A stretch of DNA of 64,000 nt from assembly GCA_963691705.1 (NCBI GenBank), contig OY829539.1, positions 63,276,327 through 63,340,326 on the forward strand, given 5' to 3'. How positions within the stretch are numbered: position 1 is the stretch's first letter; each line of letters opens with the position of its first letter. Position numbers and translations under genes: made by a program. The stretch comes from Viola odorata (lineage: Eukaryota; Streptophyta; Magnoliopsida; Malpighiales; Violaceae). Shown here piece after piece: positions 30,715 to 41,700 of the stretch. The notes beneath the pieces are model-generated. The model saw only the letters and a program-made list of their open reading frames with translations. It ran no database searches and was not told the origin of the DNA.

Positions 30715-32483
30715 GGAAAAAGACATTTTTGGCCCCTGAACTTTAATTTTTTAATTAATGTGGCCCCTGAACTCTTAAATTGTTTAATTACAACCCTACG
30801 AATCGAACGTTTTGACAAAATTGGCCCCTACTGTCACAGAAATCTGACGTGGCGACGTTATCTTCCACGTCAGACACTTCGCACATGCCACGTCGGCTAG
30901 CCACGTCAGATTCCTGCCAACTCACGCGTCCACGTCATTGCTTTATCAGGGGCCACATTAATCATTTAATTAAAATTCAGGGGCCACATTAATCATTTAA
31001 TTAAAGTTCAGGGGCCATTTATGTCTTTTACCGAATAGATGTGGAGGTGTGAGATGGCAAGTTGCTGACGGCCCAGCACTACGTTTAAGCTCTTAAATTG
31101 AAAATTTCCTAAAAATTACTACTATATAAATGATAAAACCCAAATATTGTATATGTATCTTCTTAATTGGATAAAAAAAAAAAAAATTGACTTCAGCTGC
31201 TCCTATACCTTGCCAAATATTTAGAGTTAAGGTAAATAAAAAATTTACAGTTTTTAAAATACATTACTTTGGCCTCTACTAATCTTTCAAATGTTAACCT
31301 TACAGTTTTCTAAAAAAAATATTACAATTTTAAATTTTTTAATAATTAAACTGTAAATACAAATAACAATTTTTTAATATTATGGATTGAACACTAATTT
31401 CTTAAATTTAATTCGGATATGGATATGTGAATTTATTACCCGAATTAAATATTATGGATGTGAATATAGTTATGCGTATTTATTATATATATAGTGTTCA
31501 TCGTGAGGCGAAGAAGTAATCATGTGTTTTTTCATGGGGTTGGTTGGTGGATCAAACTTTGACACTCATCAAATGGTTACCAATTCAATAATCTCATTTT
31601 AAAAGCCTCTCTTTTGTGTTCTCCATCTCTAATTTGTTAAAATTAAACTCTAAATATCGTTAACAGTAATAAGAAGGTAGTTTAGTGATATATATATATA
31701 TATATATATATGTAATTTTTCTTGTGTGCTAAATTTAATTCCCAGGCGGTCAGCAAGACCCGTCAAATCATAGTCCATGTATTCGAAAACCATATAAAAG
31801 CCAAAAATGTCTTTTTCCCATTGAAAAATTGTTATTTGTATTTACAGTTTAATTATTAAAAAATTTAAAATTATAATATTTTTTTTTAGAAAACTGTAAG
31901 GTTAACATTTGAAAGATTAGTAGAGGCCAAAGTAATGTATTTTAAAAACTGTAAATTTTTTATTTACCTTAACTCTAAATATTTGGCAAGGTATAGGAGC
32001 AGCTGAAGTCAAAGTTTTTTTTTTTATCCAATTAAGAAGATACATATACAATATTTGGGTTTTATCATTTATATAGTAGTAATTTTTAGGAAATTTTCAA
32101 TTTAAGATCTTAAACGTAGTGCTGGGCCGTCAGCAACTTGCCATCTCACACCTCCACATCTATTCGGTAAAAAAACATAAATGGCCCTTGAACTTTAATT
32201 AAATGATTAATGTGGCACCTAATTTTAATTAAATGATTAATGTGGCCCCTGATAAAGCAATGACGTGGACGCGTGAGTTGGCAGGAATCTGACGTGGCTT
32301 GCCGACGTGGCACGTGAGACGTGTCTGACGTGGAAGATAACGTCGCCACGTCAGATTTCTGTGACGGTAGGGGCCAATTTTATCAAAACGTTCGATTCGC
32401 AGGGTTGTAATTAAACAATTTAAGAGTTCAGGGGCCACATTAATAAAAAAATTAAAGTTCAGGGGCCAAAAATATCTTTTTCC
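30715..32483. repeat. Large inverted repeat (arms about 660 bp, spacer about 450 bp)
   Basis: Left arm 30715-31375 and right arm 31824-32483 are reverse complements with few mismatches. Each arm begins with GGAAAAAGA.ATTTTTGGCC and contains a 320-bp MITE-like unit whose own ends (GGCCCCTGAACTTTAA and its complement) are inverted, plus about 340 bp of further unique sequence. The spacer (31376-31823) has a TA microsatellite and another partial terminal motif (CCAAAAATGTCTTTTTCCC, near 31801-31820). It is either a long-TIR Mutator-like non-autonomous element or an inverted duplication of a MITE locus. Confidence 0.75.
31688..31711. repeat. (TA)n microsatellite in the palindrome spacer
   Basis: About 12 TA dinucleotides in a row, followed by TGTAATTTTTC. 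Confidence 0.8.
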
Positions 32484-32514
32484 CTTTCGGCAAAATAATT
32501 CATTCCCTCAGTTC

Positions 32515-32795
32515 TTAACGGCATGCCGTTAAGACTCTTAACAATATGCCATTAAATATGTTGTTAAGCACTGTTAATTTTAACTCGTTTTCGCATAAAA
32601 CCTTTTGACGCTTTTTCTTGAGGTATATCGAACATAAATTAAGTGTTACATAGAATCATACTTACATATTTTTAGCCCTAAATTGCATTTGATTTTGAGC
32701 TTGCGATAATTGAATTGTTGCTCTTTTATTGTCTCGATCACAAGCTACATAAACACTTTAACTTAAAATTGTATTAGTATGATAATTAATTTGTG
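32515..32795. repeat. Duplicated block, copy 2 (partner at about 8655-8940)
   Basis: See the partner block: same order of shared words, direct orientation. Copy 2 is directly followed by exon-like DNA (GGCAGATGG.. near 32805) that is not shared. Confidence 0.6.
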
Positions 32796-33144
32796 TGCAT
32801 TAGGCAGATGGTTTGGAAAACTGAAAATGCTTCAGTTGCTATTGCCAGGTGCAGAGAGCAATAATTATGAATCTGATCTCGATTAAAGAAGATCCAAATT
32901 TAAATTTTAGTTAAATAGTGAAAGAAAAAAGAGTAGATGAGAATACCTCAATGACAGTTCCCAAATAATCTAGAACCCCTGAGATCTTGCTGCAAGGAAA
33001 CTGTCAAAGGTAAAGCCTATCATAACCTTTGCTTAGAAGGTGCATAGAACATGCAGATGAAATCAACACATACAGGAAAAATGGCATTAAAAAAATAAAA
33101 ATATCTAAACGTAAATGTAATTTTGTTTCAAGCAATGCAGAAAC

Positions 33145-33214
33145 ATATAGGCTTTGCAATGTCGCAGTCACATTGGCTGGAATACTCCCCCCAATGTGGT
33201 TGCCGCTAAGGTCT
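33145..33214 (-). pseudogene. Orphan LRR exon resembling STRUBBELIG-receptor-family kinases
   Basis: On the minus strand a pyrimidine-rich stretch ending TTTTAG is followed by 70 bp encoding DLSGNHIGGSIPANVTATLQS, one leucine-rich repeat in the style of SRF receptor-like kinases, then GTTTCT as a possible donor. LRRs of these genes sit in single exons of about 72 bp. No kinase or further LRR exons were identified nearby, so it is a gene fragment or a gene destroyed by the Tat insertion and other rearrangement. Confidence 0.45.
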
Positions 33215-33936
33215 CTAAAAGAGCAGAAGCATTACAAGAATTAATGACACATCCACAAAAACATCAGTACAATGATTAACTAATTTAACTAAACATGAAT
33301 GGTATAATTCCTTCCAGTTCGCAAATGTTAGGTGGCACTCAGCCAGTTGGCATCACATGATTAAAAAAACTAAATTTGGGTGATTAATGGCAGACAACAA
33401 ACATTTAGTCAGTCATGCAGAGTAATTAACACAGCTACATAATGATAGTCTGCATTAGCGCATATCAGTGGTATCACTTTGGCAAATTTGCTTTAGTCCC
33501 TTGCAGCTGCATTCTAGCAACTGTTTATACTTCCAACAACTAATATTTACCTAAACCAATCCTTTTTCAGTTACCACCATCTGTAGCGAAAAGTACCACG
33601 GAAACACACAGAATGCACAAAATTGAACAAAATGCAAGTGATTTGAGTAGGCGGTTATGGGATAAAGAAAACTCATGGGGACTGTTTCAAATAGCCAACC
33701 ATATGGCAAACACATGAAGTAACAAGTAGTGGAGCTGAGATACCACTTACATTGACTGTATCGAAGTGAACATCGACAAGCCATTTCCCAGTTCACCTCC
33801 TGGCTCCATTAAGAACTCTACAAGATATATATATGTCTGGTTTGTATTATTTTTTGGTTTATTATGTGTAGCCACAACTAGAAAAGTCATGATTGTCTTA
33901 CAGTAATAGCATCATATTGTACGTACCAATGGAGAT
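33215..33936. other. Left flank of the Tat insertion with one exon-like block
   Basis: At about 33750-33818 (minus strand) an open block follows CTTGTAG and ends before GTAAGTGG, a strong donor. Its translation (MEPGGELGNGLSMF..) matches no family known to me. The remainder holds nothing recognisable. Confidence 0.3.
33932..33936. repeat. Target duplication GAGAT of the Tat element, left copy
   Basis: GAGAT precedes TGATAATCC here and follows ATTATCA at 45338-45342. A perfect 5-bp duplication shows insertion as one unit. Confidence 0.9.
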
Positions 33937-34762
33937 TGATAATCCGTGGACCGGAGTGGGGGGTTTTTCAGTAAAGTAGCTCACTGGAAGGTGGTGATCA
34001 GATCTTCGTGAAGGACCTGCACAGTGCCGGAAGTGTTTTCCGGCGCAAGAGCTCCAATGCCAAAGTCAGTAATTTTGTTAAGTGCGTAGAAAGTGTGTGT
34101 GTTGTTTCTGTTTTTCGTGTGTCCCTGAGTAGAGGAGAAAACTTCCCTTATATACCACCCTCTAGTCCTTAGGCTGGACTAGAGTGGTTAGATCTCTGAC
34201 ATCCCCTCTCCTTTTTCCTTAGCCGGTGGTCTAGGGGCAGGGATTCATCATTGTAACATGGGGCGCAGACCTTATTTCAGGGGAATAGGGTCGTCCCTTT
34301 GTCCGGTTGTCAGGTGACGATGTGATGGGAGCAGGTTATCCTCCCTGCCAACCTTGACTAAATGTATACTGACTATGGAGCACTATACCAATAATATCTA
34401 TGAGGGGAGATTTATATCTGGACCCCATCAGTGCGATGCCGTTCGTGGAGAATCGGCAAGGAGCCGTTCGTGGAGAATCGGCAAGGAGCCGTTTGTGGAG
34501 AATCGGCAAGGAGCCGTTTGTGGCGAATCGGCCGAGTGTCGTTGTCTTCATCTTTACTGTCAAATCGGCTCTGTGCCGTTTCGGTGATAACGGGCTGGGC
34601 TTGTCCTTTAGTTACTTATTCCCGTTGACCTGGTCAATCGATCACGATGCCTTTTATATCGTTGACTTGGTCAAACCGGCCATGTGCCGTTTTGACCGGT
34701 CAACGGTACTTCGTGAAGGCGCAAAGTCCATCGTGCCCTTCTGATAATTTTATGTATTATCA
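33937..34762 (-). repeat. 3' LTR of the Tat element
   Basis: Includes a TATA box (TATATAAG on the minus strand at 34147-34154) and a 24-25-bp tandem repeat (GAATCGGCAAGGAGCCGTT) in about four copies at 34437-34530. Confidence 0.92.
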
Positions 34763-35389
34763 GAGGCCCAACAACAAGGAAGCCCGAGTGTTTACCAAGG
34801 GCTTGCCGTTTCCCTCTTGACGTCTGACAATCGGCATGTTGCCGTTTTGATCTACCTCCGCGTATTTGAAAGGTTCTTTTTCATTCCTGCAAATAAAACT
34901 TAGTTTGCAATAAAGTCAAATTTTTAACTTAAAGTAAACCTGTGACGTGGCGCCGTAATGGCCAAGCGTTTGTAACTGCTCGCTGCTTTTGAGGCGAGAC
35001 GTCTCTTCGTCTGTCCAGTTTTTTGAATTTCGAAATTCAAAAAACCCTTTGAGAAAACGCGTGCGCTGCTCCTCTTTAAATGCGCCGCTCAGCTTTATTG
35101 ACGAATTACTGCCTTTTCAGAACAGATGAGCCACGTGTCAGCGACCGATTGGGTTTGCTGACGGTTAGGGATTCATTTCTTTTAAAAGCCTTCTCCTTTG
35201 GAAAACCTAAATCACTTTTCATTTCTAAACGCCGCTCTCATCTTCTTCCTCAAAAATCCCCTCTCTTCCTCGCTCAAGCAACCTTCTTCTGCCATCTCCG
35301 AGTTTGGGCTCCGTTCTCCGGGAATTTCTGCAATCGCCTGGTATTTCTTAACCTTATCTTTCCTTTTTGTGTTGTTTGAGACTGAGAAA

Positions 35390-37736
35390 ATGGCTCCTAG
35401 ACGCCCTGTTGTTACCACTGGTGAGTTGCTTGAGAACACTGCTACCAAAATTAGGACTGAGGATGACTTAAATCTGGAAATAGAGAGGTACGATATTGAG
35501 TTGCCGATAGGATGCAAAGCCCTGGTAGCTCCTCCTAATGTTAGGTTAAATAGTGACTTGCTAGATAACCGCAGGGTTCTGTATTCTAAGATGTTTGCTT
35601 ATGGGTTTCGTTTTCCTCTGAAAACCATGGTGAAAAATCTGCTAGTGCAGCATGCTCTTAACCCTGCCCAGATCACTCCCAATTCCTGGGCTTCGATCTA
35701 TGCTTTTATCAACGTCTGTGCTCACCTCCAAATCAAGGAACCTCCACTCCAGCTGTTTACGTACTTCTTCCATTTAAGCACTCGCAGTAGTTTGGTTACC
35801 CTTCGCCCTCGCAAGGATGAGAATCTTCAGCCGTTTCTGAAGAATTTTGACAGATACGAATCTTCTATTAAGGGATGGAGGGAGCACTTCTTCCTGATCT
35901 CCAGCACAAACAAACCCTTATGGATCTCTGGGTTCAATCCGGCGATCAATGAGCTTCAATGGGTAAGAACAGAGGAACCTTCTAGCAGGTTGCAGGCCCA
36001 GATCGACATCTTGCTAACTTTTGACACGAGGTTCCATGTGCAGAAGATGGCACTGGGCTTGCCGTTATTGGACTGCGCCATTGATGGTAAGTTACCAGAT
36101 TTTCTAAAGGTTGCCCAAATCTTTTTGTGAAATTCTGACTTGACTTTATGCAGGAGAAGGGCGGCCAATTAGAGCGGCCGTTGCTGCAGGACCGTCCTTG
36201 GTCCGTTCTCGCCTTGTCGATTCCGATGAGGAAGAAGATGCCGATAATGCGGATCGCTCTGAGGACCCCGAGATTGATCAGCCTGCTGACGGTGAGGATT
36301 TCTCGGCCCCGTCAGTTTTTAGACGAAAGAAGGTCGGTCGAGATACCTTCGAGTCGTTTCCCTTGGAAAATCCTGACCCGCAGATTATTGAGGCGGCCAA
36401 ACGGGTCCTTTTGAAGAGGAAACGAGCTAAGAAAAGAAAGGGGAAAGTTGCTACGGCAAAACGGGCTGCCGCCGCTTTGGCAGAAAATGCGGGAGATCGG
36501 CCTCGAGCCGTTTCAGAGGAAGCCGATCCATCTGCTGCCGCTCCTCCTCAGCCCGATCAAATCAGTCGGCCAGACACCGTTTCTGAGCCGATTGACCTAC
36601 ATCGTACTGACGCCGACTTAGGGAGTCCTGACGCCGATCTGTCGAATGCTGCCGCTGAGCCGAATGCCGGCTTAGGAAATCCTGACGCCGATCTGCCAAA
36701 TGCTGCTACTGAGCCGATTATTGGCGAGGGCCCGTCGGTTCCTTGTCCGGAAGGGCAGGCGACCACATCAGCGGATGCTCCTTTTGCCGCTTCTTCCAGT
36801 TCTGATCCTGCCGTGCTTTATTGGGTTGCCGGTCCTCGTATGCCCAATGACCCATTTATTTCGGATGACCATGCAGTTCCTTCCCCTTCTGATTTCAAAG
36901 GCTATTTTTCCAGCAAAGGCCCTGACGGGGAGGTTACTCACGTCACCCGTTTGAATAACCTAGGAGAGAGCTGCGTCCGCTCCCTTGGCTTGAAAGTGCC
37001 GGCTTGCAGTGACTATCGGACCGGTCACCTGGTGGGCGAAATTTTTGCCAATCAAGCCGACAGGGAACGCTATAGCCGTCTGGAACTTAGTTCTCACTTC
37101 GCCAACCTGCAAAGCATTATGTACAGCGGCTTATGTGCTTCCCGATATGCTGCAGAAGTTGTGGATTCGAAGCTTGAAAAGTCCAGGGAGGAACTTCGGC
37201 GATCAACCGCTGAGAATGCTACCCTTAAGAAAGAAAAGGAGAGTCTGATGGCCGCTCATGAATCGGATAAGAAAGCTGTCATTGACGCCCGCAAGAAGCT
37301 GGCCGACAGTTTTCACGAAAGGGATGGTCTCTCGGCTAAGATCAGGGAAGAGCAGGTACGGATCGGGGAGCTGATGTCAGACAAATCGGCCCTGTGTGAT
37401 TCCGTCACAAAACTCAGTGAAGATAAAGCCGTCCTGATTAATAATATGGCCAAGCTTACTGCCGAGTTGGAGGCGGCCCGCGCCGATTTGGAGACCAGAA
37501 CGGCGGAGTTAGAGACGGCTAGGAGCAGCATCGCAGAGAAGGACGCTGAGTTGGAGAAGGTTCCGAGTAAGATCGGTTGGTGGCGGCAGAAGACAAAGGA
37601 CATTATGATCGACAGTTATATGGAGTTCTATGGGGAGGCTAACTTTGATGCCACCAAGATTAGCGAGTATGTTTACTCCTTGGAAAGAGAGGCTGAGGCA
37701 AAGGAGTATCAATCCTCTTCAGAAGACGAACCATAG
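35390..37736 (+). CDS. Antisense ORF of the Tat element: putative gypsy-type transposon domain plus coiled coil
   Basis: Exon 1 is 35390-36086 and exon 2 is 36154-37736, giving 759 codons. The 67-bp intron (GTAAGT...TTATGCAG) restores the frame; without it exon 1 ends in a stop soon after. The ATG at 35390 follows a short leader; the frame is open further upstream but less family-like. Residues about 50-230 (ELPIGCKALVAPP, NPAQITPNSW, FTYFFHLSTRS, KGWREHFFLI) match the domain called 'putative gypsy type transposon' (PF04195-type) in plants. The middle is Pro/Ala/Asp-rich with ADLxNAAxEP repeats. About residues 560-710 form a long coiled coil (KLEKSREELRRS.., ELEAARADLETRTAELETA). It runs opposite to gag-pol, as the extra ORF does in other Tat elements. 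Function is unknown. Confidence 0.8.
36087..36153 (+). other. Intron in the Tat antisense ORF
   Basis: Consensus donor GTAAGT at 36087 and acceptor ATGCAG ending at 36153, splitting a Gly codon (phase 1). The reading frame changes across it, so splicing is needed to join the two halves. Confidence 0.75.
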
Positions 37737-38055
37737 AGCTGTCTTTTCTGTTTTTAGATTATTGCCGATCTTAACATATTTTTGTAAAGAACAATACTAT
37801 TTATTCGGAATATATATAATTTTGCAATTTTAAGTTATTGCAAATGCTTAATCATTTCTGCTATATATGTATTACTCCCGAAATAAAAAAAAGATAAAAC
37901 AGTTGTAACTTGAACTTATCTTTATCTGGCAAATCGGCAAGTTGCCGTTTGAGGGATCTGTTTCCGTTTGCTCGAGGAGCCATTTTCTCGAGGTGGCCGT
38001 TTCGACCTTTCGGCACCGGGCCGTTTTGGAGACATTGTTTTTGCGTTGTCGTTTC

Positions 38056-38233
38056 TCTATCTGGTTTACTAAGACACAGATAGGTTTGAGTCTTTATTAC
38101 CTGGTTTACGAAGACACAGGTACTTCTATCTGGTTTACTAAGACACAGATAGGTTTGAGTCTTTATTACCTGGTTTACGAAGACACAGGTACTTCTATCT
38201 GGTTTACTAAGACACAGATAGGTTTGAGTCTTT
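38056..38233. repeat. 69-bp tandem repeat in the Tat element
   Basis: Units start at 38056, 38125 and 38194 (TCTATCTGGTTTACTAAGA). Each unit is made of two related halves containing TGGTTTAC.AAGACACAG. It lies between the convergent ends of the antisense ORF and gag-pol. Confidence 0.9.
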
Positions 38234-38301
38234 CTCCATTTTGTCGCCGTCTGATCAGCAGGACCGAAATGGTCTTATGACGATATGCGTTTTCATGGCG
38301 G

Positions 38302-38444
38302 CATATGCCTCAATAACGATATATGCCTCAATAACGATATATGCCTCAATAGCGATATATGTCTTAGCGACAGTATATGTATCGTTGGCGATATATGTAT
38401 CGTTGGCGATATATGTATTGCTGGCGATATATGCCCTGGTAGTG
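38302..38444. repeat. 18-bp tandem repeat in the Tat element
   Basis: About eight units of ATATATGCCTCAATAACG, changing gradually to ATATATGTATCGTTGGCG, 60 bp beyond the 69-bp array. Hypervariable repeats at this place are known from Tat/Ogre elements and can seed satellites. Confidence 0.9.
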
Positions 38445-38533
38445 TCTTGAATTACTCGGGCTGCTGCCGATTTGGTTGTCGGCATCCCCAGGCAGTGCCT
38501 TAGGTAGCCTTGGCCCTTGGTAGAGATAACATC

Positions 38534-38537
<4 letters not shown>

Positions 38538-38564
<27 letters not shown>
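38538..38564. repeat. 27-bp homopolymer T tract
   Basis: An uninterrupted T run on the plus strand (A run in gag-pol sense) about 150 bp after the gag-pol stop. Confidence 0.85.
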
Positions 38565-38710
38565 GGGTTTTGGTAACGTGGTTCGATTTAAAATAACCTA
38601 CATCCACGATTCTTTTACATCTGCAACCATACGATAAGCACAATACGGGCAAATATATACTTTAAGCATTATTAGTTGCAAATGATTTGTCCTTACAATA
38701 TCATTATCAT

Positions 38711-41700
38711 TTATTCGGCCAGTGAAAACAACATATTTACTCTGGAGTGATATAGCTTTAAATTGCAAATATTCCAAGAGTTGGATATCGGAGTACCGTT
38801 CATTGTTTCCAGGTGGTATGCACCTTTGCCGATGACTCTGGTAACGCGATATGGTCCTTCCCAATTCGGCGTGAGCTTTTTCTTCTCTTGGCCAGTTGCT
38901 GTTACCTTGCGCAGGACTAAATCTCCTGCCTTGAGTAGCCGTTCTTTGACACGCCGATTATGGTATTTCGCCATTTTTCGCTTGTAGTGCAATGTTTTGA
39001 GGATGGCTTCTTCTCTCATCTCTGGCAAAAGATCCAGCTGCTCCCTTAATCTTTCTTCATTTTGCTCTTCGTTGAAGTACTCAACTCGAAGGCTGATTGC
39101 GCCGATCTCTACTGGAGAAACAGCTTCGACCCCGTACGCCATGGCAAACGGTGTCATGCCGGTGCTGGTTTTAGTGGTCATTCGATAGGCCCACATGACA
39201 AACGGCAACTCCTCTGGCCATTTTGCCGGCTTGCCCTCAAGGTTTTTCTTAATCCCGTTAAGGATTGCTCTGTTGGTGACTTCGGTTTTCCCGTTTGTTT
39301 GTGGATGCGCAACGGAAGAGAACCGTTGTTCAATTGAGTATTCTGAGCATTTCTTTTTAAAGTAAGCACTGGTGAACTGGGTGCCGTTGTCGCTCACGAG
39401 AATTCTTGGGAACCCGAATCTCATGATGACGTTGTTCATGAAAAACCTCCAAGTGTTGTCTGCCGTTATCTTCGCCACAGCTTCTGCCTCGGCCCACTTT
39501 GTGAAATAATCGACAGCAACAATAACATACTGAAGCTGACTTTTGGCGATTGGGAAGGGTCCCAAGATGTCAATTCCCCACTTCGCAAATGGGCATGGAC
39601 TCATCATACTTGACAATTCAGCTGCTGGCCGTTGTGGTTCCCTTGCAAATTCCTGGCACTTATGACAAGATTTCACAAAGTTATCCGAATCTCTTCTAAT
39701 TGTTGGCCAATAAAACCCTGTTCGGAGAACTTGGGCAGCCATGGTGTTTCCTGAGGCGTGCATTCCGCATATTCCCTCGTGGATCTCCCTGAGCGTATAC
39801 AGGCCTTCTTCTTCCGTTATACATTTTGCCGCCGGGTAAGTAAGACAACGGCGAAGAAGTATCCCGTCATGGTAAGTGCATCTAGCCGCTCTCTTGAGGA
39901 TCTTCAGCTTCTCACTCGCATTTTCTGGCAGCCTGCCATGCTTGAGATAGTCAATCACTGGAATGCGCCAATCGTTGGCTGCCTCTAACACACATAGCAC
40001 TTGCTGCTCTTCCATAAAAGAGGGAATGGAAATTTCCTCAACAGTCACGTCGGGTGGCATCATTGCCTCGGAGTTTGCTGCCAGCTTGGCAATCTCATCG
40101 GCCTCTGCATTTTTCTCTCTTGGGATATGGCTGATTTCAGCATGAATTCCCCTATTTTTAATTTCGGCTAGCTCTTTCTGTACTTTCTTCAAGTACTGAA
40201 TCATAATCGGCTCTCTAGCCTGAGAATCACCGTTGGCTTGATCAATAATCAGTTTTGAATCTCCGTAGATGACCAAACGGACGTCGGCCGATTGTGCATT
40301 ACCGATCAGATTCCCTCCGATACGCAATCCTGCCAATAGAGCTTCGTATTCGGCCGCATTATTTGATAACGGCCTTGAGATTTTTAAGGCGTACCTCATT
40401 TTTATCCCTTCTGGCCCTAAAATGATGACGCCGGCTCCTGCTTCGGTTTGATTCTTGGCACCATCCACGAAGATTGTCCACCGATCCCCGTTCACATCGG
40501 GAAGTGGTAAGCAGGCTTCTTTTTGGCTTTCTGGCGAAGGAATTTGCTTCTGGACAAACGTGCACTCTGCAATAAAATCGGCCAGCGCCTGGCCTTTGAT
40601 GGCGGGTCTGGACTGATATTGCAACCCATATTGCTCCAATTCGATGGCCCAAATGACCATTCGGCCGGACGACTCAGGTCTTTTGAAAACCCTTCTTAGA
40701 GGCTGGTCTGTCAGTACGACCACCGGATGAGCTTGGAAGTACCGGGCCATCTTTCTGCCAGCTTGTAACAGGGCAAAAGCGATTTTTTCGATTTGAGAAT
40801 ACCTCAGCTCAGCATCCTTCAAGACTCGGCTGATAAAATGAATCGGTCGATGTACGCCGTTTTCATCCCGAACCAAGACGGCACTAACCACCTCATCGGC
40901 CGCCCCCAGATAAAGAAAAAGGGTGTCCCCTTCTTCGGGTCGAGTTAGCAGCAATTCGGAAGACAGGTACTGCTTCAAGTCGTGAAAAGCCTTTTCACAA
41001 TCGCCATCCCATCCGAATTGTGCCTTCTTCCGAATGACTTTGAAAAACGGGAGGCATTTCTCGCCCTGCTTGGAGATGAATCGGCTCAAAGCAATTACTC
41101 TTCCTGTGAGTCGCTGCACCTCCTTCACACTCTTTGGCGAAAACATATCCTTGATTGCCTTCAGCTTGGCGGGATTGGGCTGAATTCCTTTTCTGCTGAC
41201 CACATAACCAAGGAATTTCCCCGTTTGGAATGCAAACATGCATTTTTTGGGATTTAGCTTCATTCCAAATTTTCGCATTATCCCAAATACCTCCTCAAGG
41301 TCTCGCAGATGCGCTTCAAAATTTCTGCTTTTCACCAGCATATCATCAACGTACACCTCCAGATTTTTCCCGATTAGCGGCTCGAAAATCTTATTGGCCG
41401 TTCTCTGAAACGTTGCTCCAGCATTCTTCAGACCAAACGGCATAGCCCGATAGCAGTAGGTGGCCCTCGGCGTGATGAAAGCCGTTTTCTCCTCGTCTTC
41501 GATCGCCATCGGTATCTGGTGATACCCCGAATTGGCATCAAGCGAACTTAAATATCCATAACCAGCCGTTTGATCCACCAATTGCTCTATCCGTGGCAGC
41601 GGATAACAGTCCTTGGGGCATGCCTCGTTCAGGTCAGTGAAATCAATGCACATCCTCCACTCCCCGCCTGGCTTTCTCACTACCACTGGATTAGCTAACC

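Noticed and set aside
34336..34744. Short ORFs repeated in both Tat LTRs
   Set aside because: Duplicated only because the LTRs are duplicated; translations come from the GAATCGGCAAGGAGCC repeats.
35198..35389. Upstream extension of the Tat antisense ORF
   Set aside because: Open by chance; family similarity starts at the ATG at 35390, and the extension lies in leader-like sequence.
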